Below, in pieces: positions 5,847 through 6,830 of a stretch of DNA of 6,830 nucleotides. A program made the position numbers and the translations under genes. The notes below the pieces were generated by a model. That model was not told where the DNA came from, made no database searches, and was given only the letters and a program-made list of their open reading frames with translations. The stretch's first letter is position 1. The number at the start of each line of letters is the position of its first letter. The DNA lies in assembly GCF_964259225.1 (NCBI RefSeq), contig NZ_CAXVKN010000094.1; one strand, given 5' to 3'. The DNA is from Catenibacterium mitsuoka_A. Lineage in GTDB: Bacteria > Bacillota_I > Bacilli_A > Erysipelotrichales > Coprobacillaceae.

Positions 5847-5876
5847 AACATCCGGTCTTTTCCGGATGTTTTTTTT
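5847..5876 (+). terminator. Intrinsic terminator of the GH1 gene
   Basis: AACATCCGG (5847-5855) pairs perfectly with CCGGATGTT (5862-5870) around a 6-nt T-rich loop, followed by six T residues (5871-5876). This is one of the strongest hairpins in the window and begins 6 bases after the stop codon. Confidence 0.93.
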
Positions 5877-5906
5877 AGTGTATGATAGGTGGGAAAGGAG
5901 GAAAAT

Positions 5907-6755
5907 ATGAACGCTATTATATTATCGCTAATAAGCTGGTTTATTTTCCTAATTAATCCTCCTATAGGTTTAGGAAGTCTTGTTGTATTAATAGAAACAG
6001 GTCTTTATTGCTTGATGGAATATCGTATTAAAAAGGCTGATGATTCAGAAAAAGATACACTCTATAATGCTTATTTTATACTATCTGTAATGTTAGTTGT
6101 TGTGACTTCAGTTATTATGCTTTTCCTTTATCAATTAGATGGAGACAGTACTGTGACTCTTATTAATAAAAGAGGGGAATTGCTGAATACAGTACTCTAT
6201 ATGATTGGTCTAATGGTTAATGTGTTGTCTATTAAAACTGTTTATGATGAAAGAAATAAATGGTTACATCGTTATGGTGGAAGAGAACTCTATGATTACT
6301 TTGATCCTGAAGGGCTGACATTTACTATGCCGCGTTCCTTCTATATATGTATGGGTGCTTCTATTGTGAGTGGTTTATTGTGTCCTTACTTAGGGACTAT
6401 TGGTTTCTGGACATTACTCTATATTCCAATCATTATGTTCTCACGTATGAATCTCAAGATATATAAGAATATGTATATTAAGTTATCTCATAATAGAGGA
6501 ACAGAGAATGAATATGAAAGATTAAAGCATGTTGTGCCGGGAGGAATCTATACACATTATTGTTTATGGTTTACTTATATGATTGCCTTTATGGTGATAG
6601 GCATTAAGTTCTTATGTTATTCACAGAATATTTTTGTCTTATCTTTCTTGCCAACATTAAAAGATCTTTATGCATTTTATCCATTTATTGTATCAATTAT
6701 TGGTGATTTTATCTGTGCATTTATACTTATCTATAACTTAAAACAAAGAAATTAG
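5907..6755 (+). CDS. Polytopic membrane protein of unknown function
   Basis: This 282-residue protein is strongly hydrophobic, with about six to seven predicted membrane helices (roughly 4-16 and 20-37, 54-75, 93-112, 145-162, 165-179, 218-238, 257-278). Two hydrophilic stretches interrupt them: 113-143 (YDERNKWLHRYGGRELYDYF) and 180-215, a basic/acidic loop ending in a VPGGIYTH turn. There is no transporter, protease or enzyme signature that I recognise, nor a cleavable signal peptide. The ATG at 5907 is chosen because a textbook AAAGGAGG (5894-5901) lies 5 nt upstream; an in-frame GTG at 5889 would place the SD inside the gene. No clear promoter is visible in the 30 bases between the GH1 terminator and the SD, so it may depend on readthrough past that terminator. 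One of its Gln codons is CAG and two are CAA. A membrane sensor or immunity role would be guesswork. Confidence 0.8.
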   Translation: MNAIILSLISWFIFLINPPIGLGSLVVLIETGLYCLMEYRIKKADDSEKDTLYNAYFILSVMLVVVTSVIMLFLYQLDGDSTVTLINKRGELLNTVLYMIGLMVNVLSIKTVYDERNKWLHRYGGRELYDYFDPEGLTFTMPRSFYICMGASIVSGLLCPYLGTIGFWTLLYIPIIMFSRMNLKIYKNMYIKLSHNRGTENEYERLKHVVPGGIYTHYCLWFTYMIAFMVIGIKFLCYSQNIFVLSFLPTLKDLYAFYPFIVSIIGDFICAFILIYNLKQRN

Positions 6756-6810
6756 GGGCTGTAACGAATAGATAGTATTTACTACTACCTTGAGCGCTAC
6801 AGCTCTTTTT
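6755..6810 (+). terminator. Probable terminator with long, internally structured loop
   Basis: GGGGCTGTA (6755-6763) pairs with TACAGCTCT (6798-6806; two G:U pairs), and the right arm runs into TCTTTTT ending at 6810. The closing stem spans a 34-nt loop that contains a smaller hairpin, TAGTA (6773-6777) with TACTA (6783-6787), and the hexamer palindrome AGCGCT (6794-6799). It starts on the stop codon of the membrane protein gene. Position and U-tract argue for termination, but the large loop is unusual. Confidence 0.6.
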
Positions 6811-6830
6811 CGTATATTCCCACCTAAAAA

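Noticed and set aside
5889..5906. GTG at 5889 as start of the last membrane protein
   Set aside because: The consensus AAAGGAGG would then be inside the coding region; ATG at 5907 has ideal spacing to it.
1..6830. Mobile element, prophage, CRISPR array or defence island
   Set aside because: No transposase or integrase, no target-site duplications, no regularly spaced repeats, and most genes are recognisable housekeeping or sugar-use functions.

Overview
The window is AT-rich and reads as a low-GC Gram-positive (Firmicutes/Bacillota) chromosome. The signs are strong GGAGG/GAGGTGA ribosome-binding sites, sigma-A type promoters with 17-bp spacers, U-tailed hairpin terminators after almost every gene, a type III glutamine synthetase and a PTS-linked 6-phospho-beta-glucosidase. 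The near-exclusive use of CAG for glutamine in the two biosynthetic/catabolic genes, despite the AT-rich DNA, fits gut Erysipelotrichales-like bacteria. That placement is an inference from style, not from a marker gene.

Layout, left to right. Positions 1-77 hold the C-terminal end of a membrane protein resembling a PTS oligo-beta-glucoside EIIC, followed by a terminator. Next is a small two-helix membrane protein with a probable bacterial PH-like domain and a very basic tail (200-709). A shared bidirectional hairpin separates it from a convergent minus-strand gene for an OmpR-family response regulator (741-1421). That regulator is divergent from glnN, the type III glutamine synthetase (1653-3734). 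Then come a GNAT acetyltransferase (3812-4273), a GH1 6-phospho-beta-glucosidase (4410-5840) and an unrecognised polytopic membrane protein (5907-6755) closed by an unusual terminator.

The complete genes look mostly monocistronic. A hairpin terminator can be seen after each one, and a promoter before each except the last membrane protein. This is therefore a row of independently controlled genes rather than one operon. The metabolic themes are ammonium assimilation (glnN) and use of phosphorylated beta-glucosides brought in by the PTS (EIIC end and GH1 enzyme).

The most interesting part is the 231-bp divergent region between the response regulator and glnN. The regulator has lost the usual phosphorylation residues (Glu at the phosphoacceptor position, Val for the conserved Lys, one acidic-pocket Asp replaced by His), has no kinase beside it, and faces glutamine synthetase. 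The glnN promoter carries a perfect 9-bp inverted repeat with a third half-copy exactly 40 bp further on. A phosphorylation-independent nitrogen regulator acting on this element is a testable hypothesis, not something the sequence proves. Nothing in the window indicates a mobile element, phage, CRISPR array or defence system.
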